Assembly: GCF_963082655.1 (NCBI RefSeq) | Contig: NC_081552.1 | Span: 124,038,458 to 124,102,457, forward strand | Origin: Stomoxys calcitrans | Taxonomy: Eukaryota > Arthropoda > Insecta > Diptera > Muscidae | Reading direction: 5' to 3' | Length of the DNA stretch: 64,000 nucleotides | Shown here: positions 59,477 through 64,000 of the stretch, in pieces | Layout of the letters: each line of letters begins with the position of its first letter | How positions within the stretch are numbered: the stretch's first letter is position 1 | Notes under the pieces: model-generated | Told to the model about the DNA's origin: nothing | Databases searched by the model: none | What the model saw: only the letters and a program-made list of their open reading frames with translations | Made by a program: the position numbers and the translations under genes

Positions 59477-61593
59477 GTACATACCGCCGGTTGGTAGTTG
59501 TGTCCCAATTATTGGCCTAGCTACAACCCCGACATAAGTGGAGTACTATCTGACCATAATTGTCTGGTTATGGGGGACTTTAATGCGCATCACACTTCAT
59601 GGCATACTCCCCTAGGTAACGACTAGCGTGACATACCTTTGTCAGAGCAGATTAAAATCTCCACGTTTTGCACGGTGAATGAGGATTACGAGGAGGTGCA
59701 GCAGCTCGCCAAACATTTCCATTGCATCCCCTGATCTCCTGAGTGACGTATCCTGGCATGCCGTCATCTCTTTGGCGTCAGCCACCTCCCCATAATTCTC
59801 ACCATCTACCGACCACTCGACTTCATAACCTCTGAGAGCCGGACGATTATCAATCGGAAGAAGGAGAAGAAGTTGCCGAGAGGAAATTCCGAGACATGAT
59901 TAACGCAGCAGTCGCTCACTTTATACAAGCCGGTCGAATACCCCAGGTGCGGCCCAATTTCCCGACGTTAGCAGTGGTACTCGCAGACGAGCGTGATGGA
60001 CCCCACTAACCCCAGAATCAGTGAGCTGAATCTGGAAATAACATACGGGGAATTTGTGGCTTGAACACTTGGAGCAATTTAACTTCTGTACCGGCTTAGG
60101 CAAGCTGTGGTCTACTGTTAAGTTACTCTCGAACCCCGATAGACGGGATGACAGGACCTCAGTTACTTTGGCGAAGTAACCGTGACTGATCAGAAGAGAT
60201 GCGCCAGGTTGTTCAACCGTCAATTTATTGTGCGTACCGAGAGTGACAGGGCATGGAGGAGAGCCATTCGCCGTATCCGTGGTCTCCGAGCCGATGGACA
60301 GCCGTCACAATTTACCGTGGGCGAAGTTACGAATGTCATCCGTGGCGCCAAATCATCCAAGGCATTGGCCCCCACGGAATCTCTACATTGATGTTGAAGA
60401 ATATGGATTTACCTGGAGTTGAGTACGTTACTTCTGTTCTCAATCTGTCTTTGAACACTCTTATAGTTCCCGATGTCTGGAAAATGGGCAGAGTGATCCC
60501 GCTACTCAAGCCTGGAAAGGGCCCGAATTCGGGGGAGTCGTACAGACCGATCTCCCTTCTCTCACCAGTGGCAAAGACGCGTGAGGCATTACTCCTCCCG
60601 AACCTCGTAGGAGAATTTCCATTCGCCGAGCATCAACATGGATTTCGGAGACTGCACAGCACAACAACAGCTTTGCATGCCATCACCACACACATTTGCT
60701 GTGGCATAGAGATCGTATCATATGCGGACGATTGTACGATCATGGCATCAGGCCCACACCCATTGTTGACATATGCGATAGGTTGAACGTCTACCTCAAC
60801 GAACTTGCCTCATATTTCGCTGCAAGAAATCTGAAGATATCTGCCACCAAATCTTTAACCGCATTGTTCACTACAAATACGCGTGAGGTGAATACTGAGC
60901 TGACTGTGATGGTCGATGGAGAAATGATTCCGACCATCAAGTTACCCAAAATACTTGGCGTCACATTTGACAGCTCTTACACATTTTCCCCATATGCGAC
61001 AGCAATTTGCCATAAAGTCAAAAGTAAAAACAAGGTCCTCAAGTCACTTGATGGTAGCACTTGGGATGCAGACAAAGAAACTTTGTTGACCACTTACAAA
61101 GTTATGTGGTAAGTTATGCAGAGCAAATGTGGTCTTGTCAGATTTGTGACACGCAGTGGAATTATATTTAGATCTATCAGAATGCCGCCCACCGAACTGC
61201 GACGGGCTGTCTCCTCAGTTCTCATGTGGACCACCTCCATCAGGAGACAAAGATCCTACCAGTGCGAAGACTACATACATGCTGTCTAAGCAATACCTTT
61301 TGGGCTGTTATCGCAGAGACCATCCAAATCATCGTATTGTGGATATATATCCACCGCTCAGAAGCCTTAATGCAGCCGCCTCAACTCCTAAAGAGCAAAG
61401 ATTGGTGCCGACGTGCAAGATGTACGTCCTGATAATAACCGGGGGCCGCACGATAAACGTCACCTGTTTAACTGCCCAGCGTGACTCGACTCAGACCCAG
61501 ATCCCTGTGGACTCACCCCATCTTAGTCGCAGAGTTCCTGGCAGACGAAAGATAGAACACAACACGCTGTTGCAACAAAAACAATAAAAAAAA
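59477..61593 (+). pseudogene. Jockey-superfamily non-LTR element ORF2, internally deleted
   Basis: The endonuclease C-terminal half has GDFNAHHTSWHTP (59573-59611). RT fingers have WKMGRVIPLLKPGKGPNSGE, SYRPISLLSP and HQHGFRRLHSTTTALHAITT. The catalytic YADDCTIM follows almost at once (60720), so about 350-400 bases of RT palm are missing. The thumb has RNLKISATKSLTALF and LPKILGVTFDSSYTFSPYA. The C-terminal zinc-knuckle-like region is decayed (GPHDKRHLFNCPA-like at 61445-61475). Frameshifts and stops are frequent. It ends in AATAAAAAAAA at 61584-61593, a plausible poly-A tail. Confidence 0.8.
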
Positions 61594-62060
61594 TCGGTTT
61601 CAATCACGAAATTAATGGATTCAATTAATTTTTTAATTGAAACTGCTTCAATCTCGAAAATGATAATATCAGTTTTTGAAAAGGTGATTAAAAAATCAAT
61701 TAAAACAATTGCATTTTCAATTGAAAAAATTTGTGAAACTTATAATTAATTTTTTTTAATTTTGATCCAAATAAAAAATTATTGAAATTTTTGAAAATTC
61801 CAATTAATTTTTTAATTAATCGAATTAAAATAAAAAATGATTGAAATTTCCGAAACATCCAATTAATTTTTTAATTGAAAAAGTGCAAATGTTATACTAA
61901 AATGTTTTCGAAAAGCGCTCAATATAGCGTGCACCCTCAATTTCAATGAAACATGGTCCACATATGTAAAACTCCACGAATTTTAAGTTTATAAGGTTCC
62001 ATGATCAATCCTTAAAATGCAACGGAAAATATTGTTTCCCCAATTATGAAAAAAGTAGGA
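61594..62060. repeat. AT-rich stretch with CAATTAATTTTTTAATTGA words
   Basis: AATTAATTTTTTAATTGA recurs at least four times between 61615 and 61880, at variable spacing. The remainder is AT-rich and unassigned. Confidence 0.5.
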
Positions 62061-62634
62061 GCGACATAGACATACATACTGCCTAGCAATATTTTCTGGG
62101 CTGTTATCGCAGACCATCCAAATCATCATCTTGTGGATAGGTATTCACCGCCTATCTACATGATGTAGAGCGTGAGGTCCAGCGCTGCAATAAAAACTCT
62201 AGATCAAGCGGGCCTAGACAACATTCATGCAGACACGGTAGCAGATGCGGTAAATAGCTACCGGGTAAATGTAGTCCTTGAAGAACGACTGCCTCCCATT
62301 GCACCTGAAGAAATTTACTTCCACGGCAAACCAGTATAGTTCTGGCCCAATTACGATCCGGCAGATGCAACCGCCTCAATTCCTACAGATCAAGGATTGA
62401 TGCTAACGTGAAGGGTGAATGTCCCGACGGTGATCAGGGACCACACGACACACGTCATCTATTTAACTGCCCAGCCAGACCCACTCGTCTCAGACCCCGA
62501 TCCCTCTGGACGCACCCCATCGTAGTCGCAGAGTTCCTAGATCTTGACACCCAACAGAATCAAGCAGACGAAATAAAAGAACATAATACACTGCTACAAC
62601 AAGAGCAACTAACCTAAATGCATTGAGGAAGTAA
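62061..62634 (+). pseudogene. Jockey-superfamily non-LTR element, 3' fragment
   Basis: It is a second, 5'-truncated copy of the family at 59477-61593: it shares GGGCTGTTATCGCAGA, CCATCCAAATCATC and the C-terminal block. That block is well preserved here: CPDGDQGPHDTRHLFNCPAR, then SLWTHPIVVAEFLDLDT, and a stop near 62617. The two copies lie in the same orientation. Confidence 0.75.
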
Positions 62635-62652
62635 ACCCAACAGAAACACCCA

Positions 62653-62952
62653 TCTATATACACAAAAATGAATTTGTGTTTGTTTGTATGTTTGTTTGTT
62701 TGTGGGTTTGTAAATTTGATTGTTCCGTATAGACTCAAAAACGGCTGAACCGATTTCTTTGAAATTTTCACAGGTTATGGGGAGTGTTCCGGAAGGAGCA
62801 ATAGGCTATATAACTTTTTGATATCGCATTGGGGGCGGACCCTCCCCCTTACCCCAAAAGTACCAGCCAAAAATAAATGTGGACCGATTGGGACAATATG
62901 GGATTTAAATAAATGAAAGGTATTCAAGAGTAGAGAACAAATTTTATATTAA
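62653..62952 (+). mobile_element. Helitron-like 5' fragment, second subfamily
   Basis: A|TC start (TCTATATACACAAAAATG), GTTTG repeats, GGCTGAACCGATTTCTTTG, GGGGGCGGACCCTCCCCC. It matches 13754-14060 and is cut by the DINE-like element at 62953; the rest may lie beyond the window. Confidence 0.7.
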
Positions 62953-64000
62953 CAAGTAAAAGCGTGCTAAGTTCGGCCGGGCCGAATCTTATATACCCTC
63001 CACCATGGATCGCATTTGTCGAGTTCTTTTCCCGGCATCTCTTCTTAGGCAAAAAAGGATATAAGAAAAGAGTTGCTCTGCTATTAAAGCGATATCAAGA
63101 TATGGTCCGGTTCGGACCACAATTAAATTATATGTTGGAGACCTGTGTAAAATTTCAGCCAATTCGTATAAGAATTGCGTCCATTGGGGCTCACGAAGTT
63201 AAATAGAGAGAACGATTTATATGGGATCTGTATCGGGCTATAGAACGATTCAGACCATTATAAACACGTTTGTTGATGGTCATGAGAGGATCCGTCGTAC
63301 AAAATTTCAGGCATATCGGATAATAATTGCGACCTCTAGGGGTCAAGAAGTCAAGATCCCAGATCGGTTAATATGGCAGCTATATCAGGTTATGAACCGA
63401 TTTGAACCTTATTTGACACAGTTGTTGAAAGTAAAAATAAAATACGTCATGCAAAATTTCAGCCAAATCGGATAGGAATTGCGCCCTCTAAAAGCTCAAG
63501 AAGTCAAATCCCCAGATCTGTTTATATGACAGCTATATCAGGTTATCGACCGATTTCAACCATACTTGGCACAGTTGTTGGATATCATAACGAAATACTT
63601 CGTGCAAAATCGGATAAGAATTGTGCCCTCTAGAGGCTCAAGAAGTCAAGACGCAAGATCGGTTTATATGGCAGCTATATCAGGTTATAAACCGATTTAA
63701 ACCATACTTGGCACAGTTGTTGGGTATCATAACAAAACACGTCGTGCGAAATTCCATTCCATTCGGATAAGAATTGCGCCCTCTAGAGGCTCAAGAAGTC
63801 AAGACCCAAGATCGGTTTATATGGCAGCTAAATCAGGTTATGGACCGATTTGAACCATACTTGGCACAGTTGTTGGATATCATAACAAAACACGTCGTGC
63901 ACAATTTCATTCTGATCGGATAAGAATTGTGCACGCTAGAGGCTCAAGAAATCAAGACCCAAGATCGGTTTATATGGCAGCTATATCAGGTTATGGACCG
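62953..64000 (-). mobile_element. DINE-1-like element, family A, runs off the window
   Basis: CAAGTAAAAGCGTG start, CGGCCGGGCCGAA block, and at least five internal units up to the window end. Its 5' region is closest to the pair at 9208-12328 (shared GTATAAGAATTGCG and GGGATCTGTATCGGGC variants). The TATACCC end lies outside. Confidence 0.85.

Noticed and set aside
1..64000. A new cellular system or defence island
   Set aside because: All coding segments I could identify belong to known transposon classes and are disrupted; nothing suggests a co-operating set of host genes.

Overview
The window is eukaryotic, repeat-dense, AT-rich DNA, most likely from a calyptrate fly (a muscid such as Stomoxys, Haematobia or Musca is a reasonable guess). 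The basis is many copies of a Diptera-type DINE-1/INE-1-like element (TATACCC ends, a GACG-type microsatellite, a core reading TATATATTCTTGATC on one strand), Helitron-like elements, BEL and Ty3/gypsy LTR retrotransposons, several fly-type non-LTR retrotransposons and mariner debris. I see no convincing host protein-coding gene, rRNA or tRNA gene, and no bacterial feature. Nearly all recognisable coding potential is transposon-derived and broken.

Layout: 1-4950 holds DINE-like debris and a decayed minus-strand Jockey-type element. 4953-13200 holds DINE-like copies, a full-length Helitron-like element (6759-8885) and two near-identical DINE-like copies in opposite orientation, making a 3.1-kb inverted repeat (9208-12328). 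13754-16262 is one Helitron-like element inside a fragment of another. 16717-20524 carries a tRNA-derived SINE, LOA/R1-type 3' fragments and an RTE-like fragment with a perfect 93-bp inverted repeat. 21660-25900 is a minus-strand RTE-like element split by two DINE-like insertions. 26280-28870 is a BEL/Pao integrase region split by a MITE, which contains a DINE-like copy, which contains a second MITE. 30931-33374 is a DINE-like element followed by the 3' half of a LOA-like element.

The dominant structure is 33379-51283: a Ty3/gypsy retrotransposon on the minus strand arranged LTR-internal-LTR-internal-LTR. The internals are equal in length (6278 bp) and the LTRs are 1782, 1783 and 1784 bp. The array is flanked by CAGT on both sides and sits in a LOA-like element. 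Both internals carry the same frameshifts, the same in-frame stop and the same DINE-like insertion in the leader, so one dead provirus was duplicated as a unit (or the assembly has expanded it). From 51284 to the end come the other LOA half, more DINE-like and Helitron-like elements, a mariner nested inside one DINE-like element and itself split by another, and two copies of a Jockey-type element.

The biology on show is the layering of mobile elements: the nesting order gives a relative history, and intact empty-site logic fixes several insertion boundaries. I found no evidence of a new functional system. The most notable structures are the three-LTR array, the 3.1-kb inverted repeat, the 187-bp palindrome and the reuse of one MITE position by two different DINE-like subfamilies.
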